Source: Bifidobacterium mongoliense DSM 21395 (GTDB taxonomy: Bacteria; Actinomycetota; Actinomycetes; Actinomycetales; Bifidobacteriaceae). From it: DNA of 44,193 nt. Below, piece by piece: positions 28,770 through 35,520 of the stretch; positions within the stretch are counted from its first letter, which is position 1; each line of letters starts with the position of its first letter. Where the stretch lies: assembly GCF_000741285.1 (NCBI RefSeq), contig NZ_JGZE01000028.1:84-44276 (forward strand), in the 5' to 3' direction. Under the pieces are notes generated by a model. It was given only the letters and a program-made list of their open reading frames with translations, was not told the DNA's origin and made no database searches. The translations under genes were made by a program, and so were the position numbers.

Positions 28770-29495
28770 TCAGGATTCCTCCACGACGCGCCTGACGGCA
28801 CGCCCCGATGCGAACCGGTCAAGCGCCCCGGTGCGTGCGATCGCGAGGAACAGGAACCAACTCATGACCCCGGCGAACAGGATGCCGCCGACCAGCTCGC
28901 TGACCATGTGGATCACGCCTCGGGGACTGAGGATGGCGACACCCTGGTAAACGAAGAACATGAGATAGACGCCGTATTCCAACGCGGTGAGGGCGCCGGA
29001 AGCCACCGTCAACGGCAGCGAGTAGCGGCGGTATCGAGTGATGGCGAAGGGAATCTCGGCGAACACGCCCTGCAACAGTGCCGAGACGATGACGAACCCG
29101 AAGGAGAACTGGTTGCCCAGGAGCATCTCGGCGAACGTGCCGACGAGATTGACGAAGAGCGCGGCACCAGGCTTGCGGATGATGAGCAACGCCAAAGGGC
29201 CCGAAAAGTACCAGAACGCATGCAGCACGCTGGCAATACCGGGCAGTATCGCGCCCAGGATCGGGGATATCGCCTGATAGGCGAAGTTGAACCCCCAGAA
29301 GACCATGCCGCACGCGACGCCGAGGGCGGCAGCCACGGCGATGTCGGCCGGAGTCCAACGGAACCGGCGCGCTCCATCACGCACAAGCAAGGAACGGCGA
29401 GGAGAGGAAGGAGACGGTGCGGATGACGACGACCCGGATGGCGTTGAAGAAGACGTCGGAGACGATGATATCGGAGAAGGTATGGATGGATTCAT
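28770..29495 (-). CDS. ykoE: YkoE-family ECF transporter S component (thiamine/HMP precursor uptake)
   Basis: A 241-residue membrane protein from the ATG at 29495. Residues 1-35 are a Ser/Pro-rich cytoplasmic lead, then about six hydrophobic segments. The stretches IIRKPGAALFVNLVGTFAEM, LLGNQFSFG, LLQGVFAEIPFAITRYRRYS and LPLTVASG align by eye with B. subtilis YkoE (RKPGAALVSEIIAALVE..LLGN; QGLGAEAVFLATRWKAYS). YkoE is the substrate-binding subunit for hydroxymethylpyrimidine or thiamine. No YkoC/YkoD energising subunits are adjacent, so a shared ECF module elsewhere would be needed. Substrate is inferred from family only. Confidence 0.8.
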   Translation of the reverse strand: MNPSIPSPISSSPTSSSTPSGSSSSAPSPSSPRRSLLVRDGARRFRWTPADIAVAAALGVACGMVFWGFNFAYQAISPILGAILPGIASVLHAFWYFSGPLALLIIRKPGAALFVNLVGTFAEMLLGNQFSFGFVIVSALLQGVFAEIPFAITRYRRYSLPLTVASGALTALEYGVYLMFFVYQGVAILSPRGVIHMVSELVGGILFAGVMSWFLFLAIARTGALDRFASGRAVRRVVEES

Positions 29496-29720
29496 GGTGC
29501 AGTGCTCCCTGCCCTTGGGCCGCACACAGTGAATGCTCCTCGGGGCTGGACTCACCCGGTTCGGACGCCCCTTGACCTGCGCGGCTCGGGCGGGGACGCC
29601 GAACGCCACTGTAGCATCGGCGAGCGCTCCCCGATATGTCCTAATTGGATTGCGCGGAGGGCGCGAGAAAGTCGAGGGGACAATGGACCAACCACCCCCG
29701 CAACGGACCACGCCCGGAGT
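29496..29720 (-). other. ykoE leader/intergenic region, no riboswitch recognised
   Basis: A structured GC-rich region: CGCCGA...TCGGCG and GGGGC...GCCCC can pair on the minus strand, and TACAGT could be a -10. The TPP riboswitch CUGAGA and its second conserved strand were looked for and not found. Confidence 0.4.
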
Positions 29721-30137
29721 TCAGCGCTCCGGGACGACCGTCCAGTCGTGGATTGTCCGGCCATCGCCGTCGCGCAGCACCAGCCAGCCGTTGGTGCGGC
29801 CGTAATACAGGAACAAGCCGACTTCGTTCACGCTTCTGAGCACGACATCGGCGGTCGTGGTGAAGTCATCGATCGCGTCCTCATGCTCGGCGCGTATCTG
29901 GGTGCCGAACCGCCCGTCGAAACCAATGGAACCGTTCTTATTGAGCGGTATGTCGCGGCGCAGCACGGCACCGCTCCTGATCACCATCTCGTTGCGCTTG
30001 CGCCACACGACGGTCGCTTTGGCGCCGAAGTCATCAACGTGGAACTCGATGTCCGCGACCTCACGGCTCCACCGGTGCCGGGCCTTGCCTCCGGCGGCCG
30101 TCACCCGCGCGGAACCCCTGGTCTCATGATTGGCCAT
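29721..30137 (-). CDS. Conserved-looking small protein of unknown function
   Basis: A 138-residue protein starting MANHETRGSARVTAAGGKAR, with GGAAGGGCGGTGGG just upstream, which decides this start. The frame is open further, to 30389, and an earlier start would add a Cys/Trp-rich stretch. It is soluble and basic at the N-terminus. The C-terminal half (DVVLRSVNEVGLFLYYG, RTNGWLVLRDGDGRTIHDW) reads like a compact alpha/beta domain ending in an NGW...W motif. I do not recognise a family with confidence; there is a faint similarity to DUF4357-type endings. It lies alone between a 21-bp hairpin and ykoE. Confidence 0.7.
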   Translation of the reverse strand: MANHETRGSARVTAAGGKARHRWSREVADIEFHVDDFGAKATVVWRKRNEMVIRSGAVLRRDIPLNKNGSIGFDGRFGTQIRAEHEDAIDDFTTTADVVLRSVNEVGLFLYYGRTNGWLVLRDGDGRTIHDWTVVPER

Positions 30138-30347
30138 GACCCACCGCCCTTCCGTTCGATCCTCGTGCATGCACCACCGTGCATCAATCATCTCCATGGT
30201 CGCATACCACCCGCATCGCGACACCAGCATCTCACCGCAGTGACATGTCCACAATGACATACTCGCCACGGTGACCGCGCTCTCCCGGTATTCATGCGGC
30301 CATGCCGGCCCATCCCGCGAAGGAACACCGAACGACCTGGCTCCGTA

Positions 30348-30394
30348 ATGACTTGTGGGGCCGGACGCGATTGGCGTCCGGCCCCACAAGTCAT
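30348..30394 (-). terminator. Perfect 21-bp hairpin downstream of the aldehyde dehydrogenase
   Basis: The 21 bases from ATGACTTGTGGGG (30348) pair without mismatch with those ending CCCCACAAGTCAT (30394), around a GATTG loop. It starts 22 bp beyond the dehydrogenase stop. No U-tract follows. Confidence 0.75.
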
Positions 30395-30415
30395 CGGGTT
30401 GCTATCGGCCAACGA

Positions 30416-31828
30416 TCAGATCGCGACCAGACCGCCGGCCGGGTTCGTCAGATCCGGATGCGCGGCCTTGACGATGAGCTGCTCGTTGACGAACGCCATC
30501 TGGCCGATGTGGCTCATCTCACGTCCATAGCCCGAGAGCTTGACGCCACCGAAGGGCAGCTCGGGCAGCGAGGCCATGAAGTTGTTGACGAATACCATGC
30601 CGGTCTCGATGCGTGAAGCCACCTCGGCGCCGTGGTCGGGATCTCCCGAGAAGAGGATGCCGCCCAGTCCGTACGGATTGTCGTTGGCCAGGGCCACCGC
30701 CTCATCCTCGGAATGGACCCGGTACACCGTGGCGATCGGCCCGAACATCTCCTTGCTGTAGGCCGGGTTATCCTTGGCGATGTCGGTGAGGATCGCGGGA
30801 CGGAAGAACTGTCCTTCGGAATCGATCTCGGGGAACTGGTAGGCCAGCGTCGCGCCATTCGCGAGCGCATCGTCGAGCTGCCCTTGCAGCTTCTCCTTGG
30901 CACGCTTGGTGTTCATCGGCGCCAGCGTCGTCTTGGGATCGAGCGGGTCGCCCGGTACCACCTTGGCGAAGTTCTCCTTGAGCTTCTCCAGGAACTCGTC
31001 ATAGACGTTGTCCATGACGATGAAGCGCTTGGAGGACGTGCAGACCTGGCCGCAGTTGTACAGACGCACACGCCATGCGAGGTCGGTCACATCGTCCATG
31101 TTCGCGTCCCCGAGAACGACGAACGGATCCATGCCGCCGAGCTCCATGGTGGTCTTCTTGAGATACTTGCCGGCCGCCTCGGCGACGGCTTGGCCGCCAC
31201 GCTCCGAACCCGTCAGGGCCACGCCCTGCACGCGCGGATCCGCGATGGCCTTGGTGACATGATCATAGTCGAGGAAGAGATTGGTCAGCGCCGCCTGCGG
31301 CACACCGGCCTCCGCGACGATCTCACAGAACCGCTTGGCCGCCGTGGGTGTGTTGGCGGCGTGCTTGAGGATCATGGGGTTGCCCACCATGAAGTTCGGC
31401 GCGAACACGCGCATGATCTGGTAGTACGGGAAGTTCCACGGTTCAACCATGAGCACGACCCCCAACGCGTGGTGCCGTACCTCGGCCTCACCGGTGGCGA
31501 TCGTCTCGATGGCCTCGGGCTTGAGCAGGTCCTCGCCGTGATCGGCGAACCAGTCGGCGATGATGGCGCACAGCTCGACCTCTCCCGCGGACTCCCCCAC
31601 CAACTTGCCCATATCGACCGTGCAGATGCGCGCCAGTTCGTCGGCTTGCTCACGCAGCTTCGCGGCGACATTGTGCAGCAGCTCGCCACGCTCGGCGATG
31701 GGTTGGGTCTTGAAACGCTCATATAGTTCGTGACCCTGCGCGATCGCGGACTCCAGCTCGGCGTCGGTCGCGAACGGATAGGTGACCACGGTCTCGTTGG
31801 TATAGGGATTCACTGTTTGATATGTCAT
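30416..31828 (-). CDS. gabD: Succinate-semialdehyde dehydrogenase-type NAD(P)+ aldehyde dehydrogenase
   Basis: A 470-residue aldehyde dehydrogenase. The catalytic Glu229 lies in TTMELGGMDPFVVL and the nucleophile Cys263 in NCGQVCTSSKRFIV. The nucleotide-binding fold shows VALTGSERGGQAVAEAAG, and VLMVEPWNFPYYQ carries the conserved Asn. The start MTYQTVNPYTNETV and the ELGGMDP form are typical of GabD-like enzymes, which oxidise succinate semialdehyde or other aldehydes. GAGGAGGTAGCA sits directly before the ATG, a near-ideal ribosome site. It has an AT-rich promoter region and ends in a 21-bp hairpin, so it is a single-gene unit. The true substrate is not shown. Confidence 0.9.
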   Translation of the reverse strand: MTYQTVNPYTNETVVTYPFATDAELESAIAQGHELYERFKTQPIAERGELLHNVAAKLREQADELARICTVDMGKLVGESAGEVELCAIIADWFADHGEDLLKPEAIETIATGEAEVRHHALGVVLMVEPWNFPYYQIMRVFAPNFMVGNPMILKHAANTPTAAKRFCEIVAEAGVPQAALTNLFLDYDHVTKAIADPRVQGVALTGSERGGQAVAEAAGKYLKKTTMELGGMDPFVVLGDANMDDVTDLAWRVRLYNCGQVCTSSKRFIVMDNVYDEFLEKLKENFAKVVPGDPLDPKTTLAPMNTKRAKEKLQGQLDDALANGATLAYQFPEIDSEGQFFRPAILTDIAKDNPAYSKEMFGPIATVYRVHSEDEAVALANDNPYGLGGILFSGDPDHGAEVASRIETGMVFVNNFMASLPELPFGGVKLSGYGREMSHIGQMAFVNEQLIVKAAHPDLTNPAGGLVAI

Positions 31829-31853
31829 TGCTACCTCCTCGTAGGCAATTCAT

Positions 31854-31869
31854 ATTATATGTTCATATT
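31854..31869 (-). promoter_or_regulatory. AT-rich promoter of the aldehyde dehydrogenase
   Basis: A consensus TATAAT on the minus strand (31859-31854), 25 bases before the ATG. No good -35 is seen. TTCATATT occurs twice on the plus strand (31849-31856 and 31862-31869), 13 bases apart and overlapping the -10, which may be a regulator site. The region stands out as the most AT-rich in the window. Confidence 0.5.
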
Positions 31870-31953
31870 CGGTGGGATATGCCGCTATTTCTGTTGTGTT
31901 GCTTACATTTTTTTGTTCGCTTTCATCACAGCATGGAACAACGGCACACCGTC

Positions 31954-32625
31954 TCAGTCACCGGAGGCGTGGGCCATGCCGACGCCGTGGCGATACCCGG
32001 CGCCCGCGGCCTCCAACATGGCCCGTCGTGCGCCCAGAAGAATAAGCGCGCCCAATTCCTCCCCGGCACGCTCCTCGTGGGCAATCAACCCCTCGGAATC
32101 CCAATCCTTGCCGGCGGCGACGAGGCTGGTCGGCACCGGTACGGCACGCAGGAAGGCGAAGAGGGAGCGCATATCCGTATCGGGCATGAGCGCATGGCGC
32201 TCGGAACCGCCGGTGGCGGTAAGCGCGACGGGCATGTCGAGCACGACGTCGATGTCGGTCACATCCCAGAACGATTTGAACAGACCTGAATAGGAGGCCT
32301 TGAAGATAGGGCTCGCGGCGACGAGGCCGTCACTGGCGGCGACCTCGTCGATGGCCCGCTGCAGGCCGGCCGATATACCGTCACCGACCGAAGCACGGGC
32401 GATGTCGCCGGCGAGTCCCCTGAGTTCCACCTGGCCGATCTCGACCCGGTGACCGTGGCCATGCAGGTACCGCTGGGCCTGACGGGCGACGGCCTCACCC
32501 AGACGAGTGGTCGATGAGGGGTCAGACACACCGGCGCTCACCACGGTGATGCGATACGGCTTGGCCGCTTCGTTCGCCGTTTCGTTCATCATCGCGCCCT
32601 GTACATGGTCACGTTCCGCACTCAT
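31954..32625 (-). CDS. NADPH-dependent FMN reductase, CE1759/MsuE-like
   Basis: A 223-residue flavodoxin-fold reductase. It has ITVVSAGVSDPSSTTRLGEAVA (phosphate-binding loop), ASPIFKASYSGLFKSFWDV (isoalloxazine-side loop) and ALTATGGSERHALM. This is the pattern of the CE1759 family FMN reductases of actinobacteria. The start at 32625 has AGAGG seven bases upstream; an ATG pair at residues 12-13 is an alternative. It would supply reduced flavin or reduce quinones in the cytoplasm. It is the first of three flavodoxin-fold enzymes in this region. Confidence 0.82.
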   Translation of the reverse strand: MSAERDHVQGAMMNETANEAAKPYRITVVSAGVSDPSSTTRLGEAVARQAQRYLHGHGHRVEIGQVELRGLAGDIARASVGDGISAGLQRAIDEVAASDGLVAASPIFKASYSGLFKSFWDVTDIDVVLDMPVALTATGGSERHALMPDTDMRSLFAFLRAVPVPTSLVAAGKDWDSEGLIAHEERAGEELGALILLGARRAMLEAAGAGYRHGVGMAHASGD

Positions 32626-32717
32626 ACACCATCCTCTTTCCCTCTATCAGACCCGTCTACCGGACCCGTTGCGGTTGGCCGTCGCGTTCGGCCGCGGCGA
32701 CCAACCACGATCCCAGA

Positions 32718-32816
32718 CCGACGCCGCCGATCGCACGAACCGCACGTGGGGCGCGGCGACCGACCGAGCCGCGATCTCCTGTTGACTTACCGGGCCGACG
32801 CCGCGGACCGCACGTG
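32718..32816. repeat. Imperfect duplication at the 3' end of the second FMN reductase gene
   Basis: CCGACGCCGCGGACCGCACGTG (32795-32816, last codons of the reductase) recurs past the stop as CCGACGCCGCCGA...ACCGCACGTG (32718-32748), with nine inserted bases. It may be a short tandem duplication that now lies outside the gene. Confidence 0.4.
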
Positions 32817-33332
32817 CGCGACGAACGCCTCGGCGAAGCTCTTGATGAATTCGCGGGATTCCCCGACCACGTGGCCCTGCTCGTCCAAGCCGGTGATGGC
32901 GTTGAAGTACACCTCGGGTTGCCCCATGACCTTCATGTCGAGATACAGCAGCACGTTACGCAGCTGCGACTGAGCCTGGGTCGTACCAAGCGGACCCATG
33001 GATGCCCCGACGATGGCCGCGGGCTTGCCTGCGAACGAGCTCTGGCCCCACGGACGGGACGCCCAGTCGATGGCGTTCTTCATCACGCCGGAGAAGCTGC
33101 GGTCGTACTCGGGGGTCACGAACAGCACGCCGTCGGCCTGTTCGACAACCTGCTTGATCGCCACCGCCTTGGCCGGGAAATCAGCCTCGAGATCCTGGTT
33201 GAAGAGGGGGAGATCCATGTCGGCGTAAACGAAGTTGACGCCTTCGGGAGCGAGGCTTTCGATGCCCTTGGCGAGGGCGAGGTTGAAGGATTCCTTGCGC
33301 AGGGATCCGACGAGAACCGCAATGGTGGTCAT
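32787..33332 (-). CDS. NAD(P)H-dependent FMN/quinone reductase (FMN_red family)
   Basis: A 181-residue flavodoxin-fold enzyme with the FMN phosphate loop VGSLRKESFNLALAKG near residues 8-23, then VTPEYDRSFSGVMKNAIDW and AAIVGASMGPLGTTQAQSQL, the ChrR/YieF-like pattern. It probably carries out two-electron reduction of quinones, azo compounds or metal oxyanions, protecting an anaerobe from redox cycling. The start at 33332 (MTTIAVLVGS) fits the family; the ribosome site (AAGAGC) is weak. It is divergent from the ATP-grasp-like gene. Confidence 0.88.
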   Translation of the reverse strand: MTTIAVLVGSLRKESFNLALAKGIESLAPEGVNFVYADMDLPLFNQDLEADFPAKAVAIKQVVEQADGVLFVTPEYDRSFSGVMKNAIDWASRPWGQSSFAGKPAAIVGASMGPLGTTQAQSQLRNVLLYLDMKVMGQPEVYFNAITGLDEQGHVVGESREFIKSFAEAFVAHVRSAASAR

Positions 33333-33577
33333 GATGATGCTCTTTTCTGCATAGATGTCGTAGTACGTCCGGGCCCGCACCGTGAAATACCCCGGGGATC
33401 TCGCAAGAAGATAGTAAGGGATGGCGAGGTACGAACACCGGCTTTTCGGCTGTGGGATAATCGGGAATAATCGAGAGCGCGTCGTGTCGCAGGCCGTGAC
33501 GGGCGACGAACGCCGTGGGGCGCGACGTCGGGGCGGCGAACGCGGGAAGGCAGTGGAAACGCATGGGACAGGCCGCT

Positions 33578-34807
33578 ATGACACGAACCTTGCACGTCAT
33601 CAGTCCCTTGGCATGGGTGGCGGAGGTTTTCGAGGAGGAGCTGGAGACAATGTCCGGCGGGGGCGCCATCGACGGCGGCGGTGTGACCAACGCCACAGGG
33701 GCAACCATCAGCGCCTCCCGCCATGATGTTCCGGTGATACCCGCGTCGGCCGAAGGCCGAGTCCGCGCAACAGAAGGCCAAAGCCATGTGACCAGCGCGG
33801 AGGGGTCTTGGCGGGTGGTCGGACACCACCCTTGGGATCGTGACGGCGTCACGGGCCTCACCTGCGGGAACGGCAAAGGCAGAGGCAACGGCAGAGGCAA
33901 CGGCAGAGGCGATACCGGCGGGTCGGGCACGGGGCCCATCGATGACCGGGACGCCCTGTGGATTGCCCCCGATCTGCTCGTGCGGTGCAACGCCGGGCGG
34001 AGGCGCGCCGGCCTGGCACCGTGGCGCTTCACCGCGCCGACGCCGCGATGGATGGCCGATCTGCCGCACGAACTGGCCGGCCGGACCGTCCTCGTAGTAC
34101 AAGTCGAGGAACTGCGACAATGGGGCCGGTTCCCCGACGGCCTCGGCGAACGCCCATGGTCGCAACTTTGCGACGGCAGGGTGTCGGGCTTCAACGCCGC
34201 CCGGCGGGACATCACCGAGCTGCACCATGCGCTGTCGGCGGCACCCGGCGATTCGACAATCATGGTCTCGGGCCATCTCGCCGGCATCAGCGAGGAGTGG
34301 ACCGTCACCATACGCCACGGGCGGGTCGTGGCCTCCTGCGGATCCTGCCGGCACCTTCCGCCGGACAGCCATCACATCGTCACGATCTTCGACGACACCG
34401 CTGTAGCAGGCACCACCTTCCATACAGGGTACCGAGCCAAGGCCGAACGTCTCGCCGAACTCGCCGCGGCGGCCGCCGGCCCCATCAGCGCCAGCTTGCT
34501 CGTCGCCTTCCGCACGCCCGACGACCCCGGTGTGGTCCTCGAGGCCGAACCGGTATGGTGTTCCGCCCCGTATCCGGTCGGAGCCCGCATGATGACGGCG
34601 GTCATCGACACCATCGCAGAGGCGAGGATCATCGACGACGATGCATCAACCGGCACCACGCCTGTCATCGACGGCATACCCGTAGCCACCGGCGGTATGG
34701 ACGCAGCCGGGGAGCATGACAACGAGCACGAATTCAAGCCCGACCCCTGGATGGTGAGGCGGTTGATGGAGCGGCTGACGACACGGCGACGGATGACGCC
34801 CCACTGA
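33578..34807 (+). CDS. Divergent ATP-grasp-like protein (R2K-type), function unknown
   Basis: About 409 residues from the ATG at 33578 (MTRTLHVISPLAWVAEVFEE); the ATG at 33563 would add five residues and is also possible. Residues about 60-125 are a low-complexity insert including GNGKGRGNGRGNGRGD. The C-terminal two thirds fit an ATP-grasp fold: WIAPDLLVRCN, the basic FTAPTPRWM region, then SEEWTVTIRHGRVVASCG (about 238-255) and VVLEAEPVWCSAPYPVGAR (about 318-336). These match the R2K-clade pattern E-W-R-x-F...G-R-V-V and E-x-N-x-x-W...Y, although the usual Asn is Glu here. Such enzymes join a carboxylate to an amine using ATP. GGATAAT and GAATAAT repeats at 33455-33471 may be its promoter. 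The assignment is inference from motifs. Confidence 0.6.
   Translation: MTRTLHVISPLAWVAEVFEEELETMSGGGAIDGGGVTNATGATISASRHDVPVIPASAEGRVRATEGQSHVTSAEGSWRVVGHHPWDRDGVTGLTCGNGKGRGNGRGNGRGDTGGSGTGPIDDRDALWIAPDLLVRCNAGRRRAGLAPWRFTAPTPRWMADLPHELAGRTVLVVQVEELRQWGRFPDGLGERPWSQLCDGRVSGFNAARRDITELHHALSAAPGDSTIMVSGHLAGISEEWTVTIRHGRVVASCGSCRHLPPDSHHIVTIFDDTAVAGTTFHTGYRAKAERLAELAAAAAGPISASLLVAFRTPDDPGVVLEAEPVWCSAPYPVGARMMTAVIDTIAEARIIDDDASTGTTPVIDGIPVATGGMDAAGEHDNEHEFKPDPWMVRRLMERLTTRRRMTPH
33869..33910. repeat. 12-base tandem repeat in the ATP-grasp-like gene
   Basis: AACGGCAAAGGC, then two exact AGAGGCAACGGC units and a half unit. It encodes the Gly-Asn-Gly-Arg run. Being in-frame, copy change would alter only linker length. 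Confidence 0.85.
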
Positions 34808-34852
34808 TCACTGGAGATGCGTGCCGCGTCATGGCACCCCGGCTCAATCCGG

Positions 34853-35491
34853 TCAGTCGGCGTTTGACTCGACCCTCCCGCGAATGAGCTCCGCACCCAT
34901 GGTCCTGATGGCGTCGAGCTGCCGTGAGGCGGCCTGACGGCGTTCCGGATCGCCGTTGCCCATGGACAGCCCACCCACGTAGGTCAGATCGGCGTCCTGC
35001 ACACCGCAGTACTTGCCCAGAGACTGGGCGCAGATCTGGTTGCGCAACGCCGCGTCGAGCCCGCTGGAGACATACCAGTCCTGCGAGCCTCCGGCCAGGG
35101 CGATGACCCTGACCGTCTTGCCCGCGAGTGCCAGCGGATGGCTGTCGGCCGCGTCATAGGCGAATCCGCGGCAGATGACGCGGTCGAAGAACCCCTTCAT
35201 CATGGCCGGCATGGTGTACCAGTAGATCGGGAAGACGAGGGCGATCACATCGGCGTGTTCCAGCCGTCGTTGCACGGGCACCAGATCCGCCGGCATCGGC
35301 GCCTCGCCGAGGTAATGACGGCGATCCGCCTGGCCGTAGACCGGATTGAAACCGATCTCGTACAGGTCGAGCAGATCGAGGACGTCGTTCGCGGCGCCGG
35401 CCGCCCGGGCCCCGTCGAGGAAGGCCCTGGCGACCGCATTGGTCATGGAATCGGATTCGGGATTGCTGGTGATGGCGAGCACATTGGTCAT
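34853..35491 (-). CDS. NAD(P)H dehydrogenase (quinone), flavodoxin-fold (MdaB/NQO-like)
   Basis: A 212-residue protein starting MTNVLAITSNPESDSMTNAV (flavin phosphate loop). It continues with VLDLLDLYEIGFNPVYGQAD, VIALVFPIYWYTMPAMMKGFFDRVI (NQO-family signature) and VIALAGGSQDWYVSSGLD. It reduces quinones or similar electrophiles with NAD(P)H and FAD/FMN. The open frame continues upstream only as a shadow of the helicase gene; the ATG at 35491 follows the helicase stop by 29 bp, so the pair may be cotranscribed. It is convergent with the ATP-grasp-like gene. Confidence 0.86.
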   Translation of the reverse strand: MTNVLAITSNPESDSMTNAVARAFLDGARAAGAANDVLDLLDLYEIGFNPVYGQADRRHYLGEAPMPADLVPVQRRLEHADVIALVFPIYWYTMPAMMKGFFDRVICRGFAYDAADSHPLALAGKTVRVIALAGGSQDWYVSSGLDAALRNQICAQSLGKYCGVQDADLTYVGGLSMGNGDPERRQAASRQLDAIRTMGAELIRGRVESNAD

Positions 35492-35520
35492 GCCTGCATT
35501 GTTCGCCGCCTTGCGGACAC

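Noticed and set aside
29496..29720. TPP or other riboswitch upstream of ykoE
   Set aside because: Conserved TPP elements (CUGAGA and the second pyrophosphate-helix strand) are missing; the FMN and cobalamin signatures do not fit either. Only generic GC-rich pairing is seen.
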